DNA of 64,000 nt from Bacillota bacterium (GCA_017394515.1 JAFPXY010000016.1:62001-126000), one strand, 5' to 3'; shown: positions 27,816-36,060, numbered from the stretch's first letter. The notes: a model not told the origin generated them from the sequence alone. Made by a program: numbers and translations.

Positions 27816-28646
27816 TTACCTCCTGTCAACCAGGCAAATGCTCAGGTCTACATTTCCGGATATGCCGTTCACCTTACCAGTGCTGGTATATTGCCACATC
27901 TCAAACAGGTAAGGCCATTCGGTCTTTTCGGTATAGTGGGCAAGCCAGATGGGATAATCCGTGAGAAGTCTCAGGTCCACATCTTTCTTGAACCAGCTGG
28001 GATTGCCGTAGAGCATGGCTTTATAGCCCTTCTTCTTGATGACCTTAAGGAACGCGTCCGCGATCTCAGTTTTTTCCTGCACCGTAAGATTAGTTATCCT
28101 GTCGGCGCCGGCGATGGGCTCCATATCAAAGGCTATGGGTCCTTCGACCTTCTTGCCTTTGATATTCTTGAGGACGAACTTGGCTTCCTCCTGAGCTTCC
28201 TCGACGCTTACGGCCTGGGAGAAAAAGTACACTCCGTACTTCATTCCCGCCGCCTCTGCTTCTTCGGTGTTTACTTCATAGTATTCGTCCAGGTTCAGAA
28301 GACCTGTGGAATACCCTCTGTAGCCCAGGCGGATCATTGCCATATCGATCTTGTCCGCTGCCACCTTATCCCAGTTTATGTCCTTTTGGACATAGGATAC
28401 ATCAATAACATTAAGGTAATCGTAATCATCGCCCTTGTACACAACCCTGTTAGCCTTATTATGCTTGAAGGCTGACATATCATAGGTGTGCGTAGGGATC
28501 TCCTTGGGTTCTCCTAAGCCCTTGTACTCGTCTGAGCCATGGAGGAAATGACCCGCCAGAAATCCCAGGCAAAAAATCACCATTATCAATGCAATTATCT
28601 CAGTCCATGCCAGCTTGATACCGCCGGCCCCCTTTATGATCTTCAC
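27816..28646 (-). CDS. Membrane-anchored GH25 muramidase
   Basis: Predicted peptidoglycan muramidase. 276 residues: one N-terminal membrane segment (about 14-33, WTEIIALIMVIFCLGFLAG) with no clear cleavage site, then a GH25 domain from about residue 78 to the end. The catalytic core is visible in IDVSYVQKDINWDKVAADK, YGVYFFSQAVS and the acidic motif AFDMEP; the C-terminus ends FEMWQYTSTGKVNGI plus the final strand, with no binding modules, unlike the larger GH25 protein at 14.9 kb. It lies 18 nt after pnp and is coupled to a DctP-like lipoprotein gene. Confidence 0.92.
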   Translation of the reverse strand: MKIIKGAGGIKLAWTEIIALIMVIFCLGFLAGHFLHGSDEYKGLGEPKEIPTHTYDMSAFKHNKANRVVYKGDDYDYLNVIDVSYVQKDINWDKVAADKIDMAMIRLGYRGYSTGLLNLDEYYEVNTEEAEAAGMKYGVYFFSQAVSVEEAQEEAKFVLKNIKGKKVEGPIAFDMEPIAGADRITNLTVQEKTEIADAFLKVIKKKGYKAMLYGNPSWFKKDVDLRLLTDYPIWLAHYTEKTEWPYLFEMWQYTSTGKVNGISGNVDLSICLVDRR

Positions 28647-28663
28647 TGCTATATCCCCTTTTA

Positions 28664-30814
28664 TTAGCGAGTTGTTTTCTTAACTTCGTTGTTTCCGTCG
28701 AGCAGTTCTTTTCTGGAAAGGTTGATTCTGTCCTGAGAGTCGATCTCGACTACCTTAACGGTAACCTTGTCGCCTACGTTCATGACGTCTTCTACCTTTT
28801 CAACTCTCTGCTTAGCCATCTTGGAAATGTGAAGGAGTCCTTCCTTACCGGGCAGGATCTCGATGAAAGCTCCAACGGAACCCTTAGCGGTGTTCAGGAT
28901 GCGGGTAACGGTTCCTTCGTAGATCTCGCCAACCTCAACGTCCTTTGTGAGGATCTCGATCTCCTTCTTGCAAGCCTCTGTCATGGCTGCATCGGTTCCG
29001 TAGATGGATACAAGACCGTCATCGTTGATGTCGATCTTAACGCCATACTTGTCAACCATTCCATTGATGGTCTCGCCGCCCTTACCGATGACTATTCTGA
29101 TCTTATCAGGATTGATTCTCAAGCTGAGAGCTCTGGGAGCCCACTTGGACATCTCTTCACGAGGTGCAGGGATCTCTTCGAGCATCTTTTCCATGATGAA
29201 CATTCTGCCTTCCTTAGCCTGCTTAAGAGCTCTCTCAAGGATGTCTCTGGAAAGTCCGTGTACCTTGATATCCATCTGGATAGCGGTTACGCCGTCTTCA
29301 GTTCCGGTTACCTTGAAGTCCATGTCTCCAAGGAAGTCTTCCATTCCCTGGATATCGGAAAGGATAGCGAATTCGGATTCTCCGTCTTCCTTAACTCTCT
29401 CGATGAGTCCCATAGCGATACCTGCTACAGGCTTCTTGATGGGAACGCCGGCGTCCATGAGAGCCAAGCAGGATCCGCATGTGGATGCCATGGAGGATGA
29501 TCCGTTGGATGAAAGTACGTCGGATACCACACGGATAGCATAAGGGAATTCCTCTACTGAAGGAATAACGGGAAGAAGAGCTCTCTCTGCTAAAGCACCA
29601 TGTCCGATCTCACGTCTTCCGGGGGAACGGGGTGACTTTGCTTCTCCGGTGCAATATCCGGGGAAGTTATAGTGATGGATGTATCTCTTCTCTGTCTGCT
29701 CTGTGATACCGTCGATGGTCTGGGATTCAGAAGCGGGAGCCAGTGTGCAGGATGAAAGCACCTGTGTCTGTCCACGCTTGAAGAGTCCTGTACCGTGAAC
29801 TCTGGGAAGGAGTCCGGTCTCGCAGAAGATAGGTCTGATCTCGTTGCAGGCTCTGGAGTCGGGACGTACGCCGTCGTCCAGGATCATGTTTCTGACGGAT
29901 TCCTTGGTGATGTTGTAAAGGACAGCGTCCACGTCCTTGGAACCTTCAGGATAGATCTCTTCGAAGTGTTCCTTGGTCTCAACTTCAACCTTATCCATGT
30001 TCTCAAGTCTTTCGAGCTTGTCATATGTATGGATAGCTTCCTTCATCTTCTCGGTAGCGTATTCTCTTACAGCCTGATCGATCTCTTCTGAAGGCTTGTA
30101 GAGGTTGACTTCCATCTTAGGTCTGCCAACTTCTGCTACGATCTGATCGATGAATTCAACCAGTCTCTTGATCTCTTCATGAGCAAAAAGAATAGCGTCC
30201 AGCATGTCCATTTCAGGAACTTCCTTAGCACCGGCTTCTACCATCATGATAGCTTCCTTGGTTCCTGCTACGGTCATGTCGATGTCGGATACTTCTCTCT
30301 GAGCAAGTGTGGGGTTGATGACGAACTGTCCGTCAACTCTTCCTACCTTTACTGCAGCAGTAGGGCCGTCCCAGGGAATGTCAGATGTAGCGATGGCTAC
30401 GGATGAACCGATCATGGCTGCGATCTCGGGTGAGCAGTCCTGGTCAACTGACATGCATGTGGCTACTACTACTACGTCGTTATAGAATCCCTTGGGGAAT
30501 AAAGGTCTCAGCGGTCTGTCGATAAGTCTGGAAGTGAGGATGGCGTGTTCTGAAGGACGTCCCTCTCTCTTGATGAATCCGCCGGGAATCTTACCCACGG
30601 AGTACATCTTTTCCTCGAAGTCGCAGCTTAAGGGGAAGAAATCCATTCCCTCTCTGGGCTCCTTGGAAGCACATACGGTAACGCTTACTACTGTATCACC
30701 ATACTGTACCCAAACCTGTCCGTTGGCCTGCTCGCAGACCTTGCCGATCTCCAGCTGAAGAAGTCTTCCTCCAAGTGGATATCTGAATGTTCTGTAATCT
30801 GTAAATCTTGGCAT
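28664..30814 (-). CDS. pnp: Polyribonucleotide nucleotidyltransferase (PNPase)
   Basis: 3'-5' phosphorolytic exoribonuclease of mRNA decay. 716 residues: two RNase PH domains (1-220 and about 310-540, FFPLSCDFEEKMYSVGKIPG and GTGLFKRGQTQ with the active-site GDMDFKVTGTEDG) joined by an alpha-helical segment, then KH (IGKGGETINGMVDKYG) and S1 (GEIYEGTVTRI, VGAFIEILPGKEGLLHIS) domains. I set the start at the ATG at 30814, behind AGGAGGTAGTTGCA; an in-frame extension to 30883 runs back through the upstream terminator. rpsO lies directly upstream, the usual pairing. Confidence 0.98.
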   Translation of the reverse strand: MPRFTDYRTFRYPLGGRLLQLEIGKVCEQANGQVWVQYGDTVVSVTVCASKEPREGMDFFPLSCDFEEKMYSVGKIPGGFIKREGRPSEHAILTSRLIDRPLRPLFPKGFYNDVVVVATCMSVDQDCSPEIAAMIGSSVAIATSDIPWDGPTAAVKVGRVDGQFVINPTLAQREVSDIDMTVAGTKEAIMMVEAGAKEVPEMDMLDAILFAHEEIKRLVEFIDQIVAEVGRPKMEVNLYKPSEEIDQAVREYATEKMKEAIHTYDKLERLENMDKVEVETKEHFEEIYPEGSKDVDAVLYNITKESVRNMILDDGVRPDSRACNEIRPIFCETGLLPRVHGTGLFKRGQTQVLSSCTLAPASESQTIDGITEQTEKRYIHHYNFPGYCTGEAKSPRSPGRREIGHGALAERALLPVIPSVEEFPYAIRVVSDVLSSNGSSSMASTCGSCLALMDAGVPIKKPVAGIAMGLIERVKEDGESEFAILSDIQGMEDFLGDMDFKVTGTEDGVTAIQMDIKVHGLSRDILERALKQAKEGRMFIMEKMLEEIPAPREEMSKWAPRALSLRINPDKIRIVIGKGGETINGMVDKYGVKIDINDDGLVSIYGTDAAMTEACKKEIEILTKDVEVGEIYEGTVTRILNTAKGSVGAFIEILPGKEGLLHISKMAKQRVEKVEDVMNVGDKVTVKVVEIDSQDRINLSRKELLDGNNEVKKTTR

Positions 30815-30842
30815 TGCAACTACCTCCTGTAATGCGTATAAC

Positions 30843-30872
30843 AAAAAATAAAAGGCGAGGTTCTGCCCCGCC
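30843..30872 (-). terminator. Terminator/attenuator between rpsO and pnp
   Basis: Minus-strand 7-bp stem GGCGGGG/CCTCGCC (one G-U pair) followed by UUUUAUUUUUU, 15 nt past rpsO. pnp has no clear own promoter here, so this probably lowers rather than abolishes readthrough. Confidence 0.8.
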
Positions 30873-30886
30873 CATAATATCAAATT

Positions 30887-31153
30887 TTACTTTCTCAATC
30901 CTAAGCGAGCGATAAGAGTTCTGTATCTCTCAAGGTCATTCTCCTTAAGATAAGCAAGCATGTTTCTTCTCTGACCTACCATCTTGAGAAGGCCTCTTCT
31001 GGAGTGATGGTCCTTCTTGTGAACCTTAAGGTGCTCGTTGAGGTCATTGATTCTGTAGGTAAGAATAGCAACCTGAACTTCAGGGGAACCTGTGTCACCC
31101 TCTTTAAGCTGATATTCCTTGATGATTTCCTGTTTTTTCTCTTTTGTGATCAT
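30887..31153 (-). CDS. rpsO: 30S ribosomal protein S15
   Basis: Primary 16S rRNA-binding protein. 88 residues with the family core [33 protein letters not shown] and the C-terminal [13 protein letters not shown] take the ATG at 31153 (AGGAGAAAACAA before it) because it gives the standard length; a frame six residues longer starts at 31171. It has its own promoter and a structured leader, which fits the autogenous control known for S15 in several bacteria. Confidence 0.97.
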   Translation of the reverse strand: MITKEKKQEIIKEYQLKEGDTGSPEVQVAILTYRINDLNEHLKVHKKDHHSRRGLLKMVGQRRNMLAYLKENDLERYRTLIARLGLRK

Positions 31154-31178
31154 TTGTTTTCTCCTTTTCATTAATACG

Positions 31179-31225
31179 CCGGATCCTGAGTAGTACGTTG
31201 GAGTGTCGTGACGCTAAGCATCCGG
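31179..31225 (-). promoter_or_regulatory. Structured rpsO leader (possible S15 autoregulatory site)
   Basis: CCGGAT (minus 31220-31225) pairs with ATCCGG (31179-31184), closing a 35-nt region just upstream of the rpsO Shine-Dalgarno. Firmicute rpsO leaders that bind S15 exist; whether this is the same fold needs a covariance search. Confidence 0.45.
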
Positions 31226-31243
31226 TAAATTTTCGAACGATTA

Positions 31244-31273
31244 ATAATAGCACGATTGACCCTTGATTGTCAA
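31244..31273 (-). promoter_or_regulatory. Sigma-A promoter of rpsO
   Basis: Minus-strand -35 TTGACA (31268-31273), 18-nt spacer, -10 TATTAT (31244-31249). Confidence 0.75.
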
Positions 31274-31294
31274 TATTTTTTTGGTGCAAAACAC

Positions 31295-31444
31295 TCATTT
31301 CTCATAGATATCTCTACAGTGTCCTATGGACATTGCCAGAATGACAAGTTTCTCATCTTTTGTGAGGCAAATCAGGCAATAATCTCCTCTGTCGCACATT
31401 GTAGTGCAAAACACTGCTTTGTCAAAGACAGCAACTACTTCCAT
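31295..31444 (-). pseudogene. Small ORF resembling a RelE/ParE toxin C-terminus (probable remnant)
   Basis: A 49-residue frame (ATG 31442-31444, TGA 31295-31297) overlaps the end of brnA. Its last part, GDYCLICLTKDEKLVILAMS then IGHCRDIYEK, looks like the final two beta-strands and IGHRxDVY-like tail of RelE/ParE toxins, with Cys in place of the conserved Arg. The first 16 residues match nothing I know and the first two thirds of a RelE protein are absent. I judge it a decayed toxin fragment; a real small Cys-rich protein cannot be excluded. Confidence 0.4.
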
Positions 31445-31650
31445 GAAATATCAAGTTTTCTCTTATTCTTCGCGCAGTCTGTAAGATACAGATTAATCAG
31501 AGTCTGATAAGGGATACCTGTTTCAACCGCCTGCTCCTTGAAGTAATCGATTATGAATGGAGCAAGTTTAATCGTGATCTGCTTCTTCAGTTCCCTGGCG
31601 TATGGATTTGGGCGGGGATTTAATTTATCAATATCATATTCCTTCAGCAT
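31435..31650 (-). CDS. brnA: BrnA-type antitoxin (ribbon-helix-helix)
   Basis: 71 residues with the BrnA/CopG-like layout: NPRPNPYARELKKQITIKL (short N-terminal stretch and DNA-binding beta-strand), then two helices with FIIDYFKEQAVETGIPYQTL and INLYLTDCAKNK. Antitoxins of this kind bind the BrnT RNase toxin and repress their own promoter. It overlaps the upstream brnT remnant by 17 nt, the normal brnT-brnA order. The antitoxin appears intact while the toxin is not. Family assignment is by motif memory and fairly firm. Confidence 0.8.
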   Translation of the reverse strand: MLKEYDIDKLNPRPNPYARELKKQITIKLAPFIIDYFKEQAVETGIPYQTLINLYLTDCAKNKRKLDISWK

Positions 31651-31780
31651 ATCTTTGTACCTCTTTCTTTGTTGCCTTACGTGCAGATATTATCCGAATT
31701 ACAGTTTCAGATTCCCTGTAACAATGACATACAATACATACCCTTGTTTTTTCACTCTTATCCCATTCAAAAATAAACAT
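31634..31780 (-). pseudogene. brnT: BrnT toxin with large internal deletion
   Basis: A 48-residue frame (ATG 31780, TGA 31634-31636) preceded by AAGGCGGG. It starts MFIFEWDKSEKTR, like the BrnT N-terminus (FEWDxxK), and jumps to VCHCYRESETVIRIISARKA then TKKE, the conserved BrnT C-terminal part with the catalytic-region IRIISARKAT. BrnT proteins are normally about 90 residues, so roughly 40 central residues are missing without loss of frame. The product is very unlikely to be an active RNase. Confidence 0.75.
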
Positions 31781-31812
31781 AAAATACCCGCCTTTGAAAT
31801 GTTTATATCATA

Positions 31813-31841
31813 ATTATAATGTATTTACTTAATAATGTCAA
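31813..31841 (-). promoter_or_regulatory. Consensus sigma-A promoter of brnTA
   Basis: Minus-strand TTGACA (31836-31841), 17-nt spacer, TATAAT (31813-31818): a perfect consensus. The -10 lies within the AT-rich palindrome ATTATAAT region, a plausible BrnA operator. Confidence 0.88.
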
Positions 31842-31847
31842 GAAGAT

Positions 31848-31882
31848 AAAAAACACCGGCGACCTTTTTATCAAGTCGCCGG
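31848..31882 (-). terminator. Intrinsic terminator of the dapF-lysA operon
   Basis: Minus-strand 8-bp GC-rich stem CCGGCGAC/GTCGCCGG (11-nt loop) followed closely by a run of six U, 16 nt past lysA. Confidence 0.92.
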
Positions 31883-31897
31883 CAAAAGTTGTCTTTA

Positions 31898-33199
31898 TTA
31901 TATATCGTTTCTCACCAGATCTTCCAGAGTTTCGCCCTTAACAGCCACATAGCTTTCATTGCCGCCTCTCAACATTATTGTAGCCGGTATGGGCAGCTTA
32001 TTATAGCGAGATGCCATGGCGTAGTGGTAAGCTCCCGCGGTGCAAAGTGCGATGATATCATACCTTCCTACGCTTTCGGGAAGCATGACTCCTTCCTGAA
32101 GAATATCTCCGGACTCACAGCAACGTCCGACTACCGATGCTTTGAAGGTGCATGGCTCGTTCATCTTGTTTGCCACATAGATCGTGTAAGCAGACTTATA
32201 CAGCGCGTATCTGGGGCTGTCAGGCATGCCTCCATCTATGGATACATAATTCTTGTATCCGGGGATCTTCTTTACAGTGCCTGCTGTATAGAGCACCATG
32301 CCGGCGTCTGCTACTATGGATCTGCCTGGTTCCATGTGGATCTCCGGAAGTTCCAATCCCAATCTCTCACAGGCTGCCTTAACGGCAACTGACACCTCTC
32401 TTACTTTGTTATCTATATCAAGATAAGGATCCGAATCCACATAGCGCACACCATAGCCTCCGCCAAGATCAAGCTCATCAGCAGTAAAGCCCAGCTTATC
32501 TCTGCACTCTGCTATGAACTCCAGCATGATTACAGCTGCCCTCTCAAAGACATCTTCAGTAAATACCTGAGAACCAACGTGGCAGTGGAAACCTTTGAGC
32601 TCTATATGCGGCTGCTTCAGAGTATATTCAGTGATCTCCAAAGCCTGTCCGGTCTCAATGGCTGTACCAAACTTAGAGTCCACCTTGCCCGTTGCCACCT
32701 CCTCAAAGGTATGAGGATCGATGCCGGGAGAAAGGCGAAGCAGCATCTTTTGTTTAATACCCCTTCTGGATGCTTCTGCTTCTACCGCCTTAACCTCTTC
32801 AACATTGTCCGCCACAAAATATCCGATACCGTGGTCCATGGCAAATGCTATATCCCAATCGGTCTTATTATTTGAATGGAAGTAAGCTTTGGACAGATCG
32901 AAACCTGCGTTAAGCGCCGTGTAAATCTCACCGGATGAAACCACGTCTATGCCCATGCCCTCTTCAGTCATTATCTCGTATATGCGCTTGAAGCTGTTGG
33001 CCTTTGATGCATAAAGAGGGATCGCTCTATCGTCGAAATATTTCAGGAAGGCCGCCTTATATGCTCTGCATTTCTCACGAATCTTATCCTCGTCCATGAG
33101 ATATACAGGCGTGCCGTATTTTTTTGCAAGTTCAACCGTATCCTGTCCCGCGAACAAGAGATGTCCTTCTTTTGAAACAGATAAATTATCACAGATCAT
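31898..33199 (-). CDS. lysA: Diaminopimelate decarboxylase
   Basis: Decarboxylates meso-diaminopimelate to L-lysine, using PLP. 433 residues of the alanine-racemase-fold group: the PLP lysine in YASKAN (near residue 65), HCHVGSQ (near 204), LDLGGGYGVRY (near 243), EPGRSIVAD (near 290) and CESGDIL with the active cysteine (near 358). It is the last gene of a run GNAT-dapF-symporter-lysA that follows a sigma-54 activator; 54 nt separate it from the symporter gene. In this setting it may serve DAP catabolism or acid consumption as well as biosynthesis (inference). Confidence 0.96.
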   Translation of the reverse strand: MICDNLSVSKEGHLLFAGQDTVELAKKYGTPVYLMDEDKIREKCRAYKAAFLKYFDDRAIPLYASKANSFKRIYEIMTEEGMGIDVVSSGEIYTALNAGFDLSKAYFHSNNKTDWDIAFAMDHGIGYFVADNVEEVKAVEAEASRRGIKQKMLLRLSPGIDPHTFEEVATGKVDSKFGTAIETGQALEITEYTLKQPHIELKGFHCHVGSQVFTEDVFERAAVIMLEFIAECRDKLGFTADELDLGGGYGVRYVDSDPYLDIDNKVREVSVAVKAACERLGLELPEIHMEPGRSIVADAGMVLYTAGTVKKIPGYKNYVSIDGGMPDSPRYALYKSAYTIYVANKMNEPCTFKASVVGRCCESGDILQEGVMLPESVGRYDIIALCTAGAYHYAMASRYNKLPIPATIMLRGGNESYVAVKGETLEDLVRNDI

Positions 33200-33253
33200 A
33201 TAATCACCTACTTTTCTATGATTCTGACTATTTATACATATATTTTAATAGTT

Positions 33254-34498
33254 TTATGCGTTCTGTGCAATCCTCTTTTGAAGCCAATCTTTACCATCAA
33301 CAAAACGCGATACGATAAATGATGTTACATAGTCGCCTGAAGAGTTGATCATAGTTGCAGGAGGATCTACCAGATTACCGATAGCTACTAAAATAGGGAA
33401 TGCCAATTCGATCTGTGTAGGGAAGAATATTGAGCAAATAATGTACTCTCCGATATATCCACCGCCGGGAACGCCGGACATTCCAACTGATGAAAGAACT
33501 GCTACGAGTACGATGGGAATCAGCTGGCCCCAGCTGAGAGGCTGACCGAATACTCCGAGTACAAAAGCGATCTTAAGTACGCAGGAGAAGCAAGATCCGT
33601 CCATATGCATGGTCGCTCCTAAAGGAAGTACCATCTCGGATACGTCCTTTGAAATACCTGTCTCTTCAGCAACTTCCATATTTGTAGGGATGGTAGCTAC
33701 AGATGAACAAGTACCAAGGGATACTACTGCAGGTCTTGCGATGTGTGAGAACATTACCTTAACAGCTCCCTTGCCGCCTCCGAAGTATGCGAACAGAGGA
33801 AATGCCGTAAAGATATATACAAAGCAAAGCGGGTAGTAAACAAGCATTGCACGTCCATAAGATTCAGTGATCATTGAACCATAGTCTGCAACCAGTCCAG
33901 CAAAAATAGCAAAGAATGCTATAGGCGCATAATATGTAACGATCTTTACAAATTTCAGCATGACTTCTGTAAGTCCGTGCAGGAAATTAGTGACTACGCC
34001 CTCTCCATTTTCAGCCAGGTTAGTGGCAAAACCGAACAGCAGAGAGAATACAATGAGCGGAAGCATAGCTCTTCTGGAAAGCAGCCCAACGAAATCATTT
34101 GCCGTAAAGAAGTTTACGATCATGTCGCTTGTGCTGGCATATTCACCCATTTCTTCTGATTCAATATTTTCCCAAGGAGTGAGTACTGGCGGGAAGATCT
34201 TCATAAGTATGAACATGATAACAGCTGCGATAGCTCCTGTAATCACGAAAGTTACAACCGTAGTTCCCAGAATCTTACCTGCTCTCTTTTTTGACTTCAT
34301 GCCGGCAATAGATCCCGCGATTGATGCAAATACCAACGGAACTACTATACAGAACATCATGTTAATAAAGACTTTTCCCAGTGGGCTGATGGCAGCCGCA
34401 AATCCAGGCGCTACCCATCCTGCAATACAACCAAGGATCATTGCACCGATCAGTATCGCAAGGAAGCGGTAGTTCTTCATTACTTCATTCTTTTGCAT
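33254..34498 (-). CDS. Dicarboxylate/amino acid:cation symporter (DAACS family)
   Basis: 414-residue membrane protein with the GltP/GltPh-type topology. Family marks: N-terminal AISPLGKVFINMMFCIVVPL, the hairpin-1 serine-rich loop SLGTCSSVATIPTNMEVAEE (near 280) and VLPLGATMHMDGSC (near 310), hairpin-2 GVPGGGYIGEY (near 355). Such proteins couple uptake of acidic or small neutral amino acids to Na+ or H+. It sits between dapF and lysA, so a DAP-like or related amino acid substrate is conceivable but not shown. ATG at 34498 with AGGTGAATTGTA upstream. Confidence 0.92.
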   Translation of the reverse strand: MQKNEVMKNYRFLAILIGAMILGCIAGWVAPGFAAAISPLGKVFINMMFCIVVPLVFASIAGSIAGMKSKKRAGKILGTTVVTFVITGAIAAVIMFILMKIFPPVLTPWENIESEEMGEYASTSDMIVNFFTANDFVGLLSRRAMLPLIVFSLLFGFATNLAENGEGVVTNFLHGLTEVMLKFVKIVTYYAPIAFFAIFAGLVADYGSMITESYGRAMLVYYPLCFVYIFTAFPLFAYFGGGKGAVKVMFSHIARPAVVSLGTCSSVATIPTNMEVAEETGISKDVSEMVLPLGATMHMDGSCFSCVLKIAFVLGVFGQPLSWGQLIPIVLVAVLSSVGMSGVPGGGYIGEYIICSIFFPTQIELAFPILVAIGNLVDPPATMINSSGDYVTSFIVSRFVDGKDWLQKRIAQNA

Positions 34499-34514
34499 TA
34501 CAATTCACCTCCAA

Positions 34515-35375
34515 TTATAATTCCAATTCCTCATCAAGGACATCACCTTTAGCCACTATGTTAGTTGGTCCTTTCAGATAAATATTATTTATATGACCAG
34601 GGTCTTTTTTGTCCCTGTCGATATCAACGTTTAACCGTCCGCCTCTCACATCTACTTTGACGTCCTTGCCCGACACCAAACCTTTAAGCGTGAGTACTGT
34701 AACAACGGAACCTGTTCCGGTGCCGCAAGCATAGGTAAAGTCTTCCACGCCTCTTTCATATGTTTTTTCGATAATATGGTCATTTCCTATCAGTTCATAG
34801 AAATTGACGTTTGCTCCTTTGGGATAGCCTTCATAAAACCTGATGGCCCTTCCAAGCTCAAAGAGCTTATCCGAAGGATACTTTTCCAAGTCCTTTATCT
34901 CCACAACGCTGTGGGGTATGCCGGGATCACCGAGTTCCACATAAGATGCTTGGATATGTTTATCTCCCACTTTTATATCCTCGTCCAGTTTGATTACACT
35001 CGGATCATTCAGCCTTATTTTGTAGGTGCGTTCAGACATCCTTTTACCGGTCACAAGACCTGCGGTGGTTTCTATCTTCTGAGTCTCGCCCGATAATCCG
35101 GTCTCGTAACCGTAGCGGCATATACAGCGGGCGCCATTTCCGCACATTTCTCCCAAACTTCCGTCAGAATTAAAAAACATCATCTTAAAATCTGCTTTAT
35201 ATTTGTATTCCTCGGAAGGCTGGGTTACAACCATAAATCCGTCCGCACCGATGGACAAATGCCTTTCACACAAGGTCTCCGCTATATATGGAAACTTTTC
35301 AGCCGGAATAGTCCCTTTAAAATTGTTTATGATAATGAAGTCATTTCCGGCGCCGTTCATTTTCCAGAATTCCAT
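34515..35375 (-). CDS. dapF: Diaminopimelate epimerase
   Basis: Interconverts LL- and meso-diaminopimelate by a two-cysteine, cofactor-free mechanism. 286 residues with both active cysteines in place: GEMCGNGARCICRYG (near 75) and YACGTGTGSVV (near 220). NGAGNDFIIINN at the N-terminus is also typical. The gene follows a GNAT gene by 9 nt and precedes the symporter gene by 16 nt, in an apparent sigma-54-dependent operon. Confidence 0.96.
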   Translation of the reverse strand: MEFWKMNGAGNDFIIINNFKGTIPAEKFPYIAETLCERHLSIGADGFMVVTQPSEEYKYKADFKMMFFNSDGSLGEMCGNGARCICRYGYETGLSGETQKIETTAGLVTGKRMSERTYKIRLNDPSVIKLDEDIKVGDKHIQASYVELGDPGIPHSVVEIKDLEKYPSDKLFELGRAIRFYEGYPKGANVNFYELIGNDHIIEKTYERGVEDFTYACGTGTGSVVTVLTLKGLVSGKDVKVDVRGGRLNVDIDRDKKDPGHINNIYLKGPTNIVAKGDVLDEELEL

Positions 35376-35384
35376 AATTATCTC

Positions 35385-35948
35385 CTATCTTGTACCCTCA
35401 TATTCATCTTTAAGCATGGAGTAATACATTCTTCCGACATATTCTCCATCATAATAAAAATAATCTCTCAGCGTTCCTTCATATGTGAAGCCGCACTTTT
35501 CGATGACCCTTTTTGATGGTAAATTGATGGTCTTTGTGCATATTTGTATTTTATGAAGGCCTATCTTTTCAAAGCCATATCGTATAAGTGCTTTGGTAGC
35601 TTCCGTAGCATAGCCTTTGCACTGGAATTCAGATCCTATGCAATATTCGATCTCAGCAAAATGATTGTTCGAATCTACAAGGAAAAAGGCAATCTGACCT
35701 ATACACCCATGTCCATCCTTATCCGTTACAGCCCACCTGTAATAATCACTTCTTTCATATGAACCGATATACTTGCTCAATAAGCCTTTTACCTCATCAA
35801 GGGTTTTATAAATCGGTTCTGCATACATAAACTGGATTTTCTCATCAGAAGCCCAATATCCGAGCATAGCCTCTGCATCAGAGTATTCAAAAGGCCTGAG
35901 TATAAGGTTTTTAGTTTCTATTGGCAGCGTTCCGCAGTGTTTCAACAT
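35385..35948 (-). CDS. GNAT-family N-acetyltransferase (RimJ/RimL type)
   Basis: 187 residues. Opens with the ETKNLILRPFEYSDAEAMLG pattern of RimJ/RimL-type acetyltransferases, has GCIGQIAFF and EIEYCIGSEFQCKGYATEA (acetyl-CoA loop QxxGxA variant, near 105-120) and ends SKRVIEKCGFTYEGTLRDYF. Substrate unknown. I use the ATG at 35948 with AGGTG at 35955-35959; a GTG nine nt upstream is the longer alternative. It is the promoter-proximal gene behind the -24/-12 element at 36000-36016. Confidence 0.88.
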   Translation of the reverse strand: MLKHCGTLPIETKNLILRPFEYSDAEAMLGYWASDEKIQFMYAEPIYKTLDEVKGLLSKYIGSYERSDYYRWAVTDKDGHGCIGQIAFFLVDSNNHFAEIEYCIGSEFQCKGYATEATKALIRYGFEKIGLHKIQICTKTINLPSKRVIEKCGFTYEGTLRDYFYYDGEYVGRMYYSMLKDEYEGTR

Positions 35949-35999
35949 TTCGATCACCTATCCCTCTGTCATTTTTCATAGCCCTTTAGCTCAATAAAT

Positions 36000-36016
36000 A
36001 GCAAAAACGATGCCAA
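36000..36016 (-). promoter_or_regulatory. Sigma-54 (-24/-12) promoter
   Basis: Minus-strand TTGGCATCGTTTTTGCT: GG and GC are separated by exactly 10 nt and 15 of 17 positions fit the YTGGCACGRNNNTTGCW consensus. The predicted start is about 40 nt before the GNAT gene, and a sigma-54 activator gene lies just upstream. Confidence 0.75.
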
Positions 36017-36060
36017 ATCACAAAACCCTTAAAAACTGAGGTTTTCATGCTAGCATCGTT
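36003..36060 (-). terminator. Terminator of the sigma-54 activator gene, overlapping the next promoter
   Basis: Minus-strand outer stem AACGATGC/GCATCGTT (36053-36060 with 36006-36013) with an inner stem AAAACC/GGTTTT, followed by five U. Its 3' arm and U-run are also the -24/-12 element of the next operon. Confidence 0.65.
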
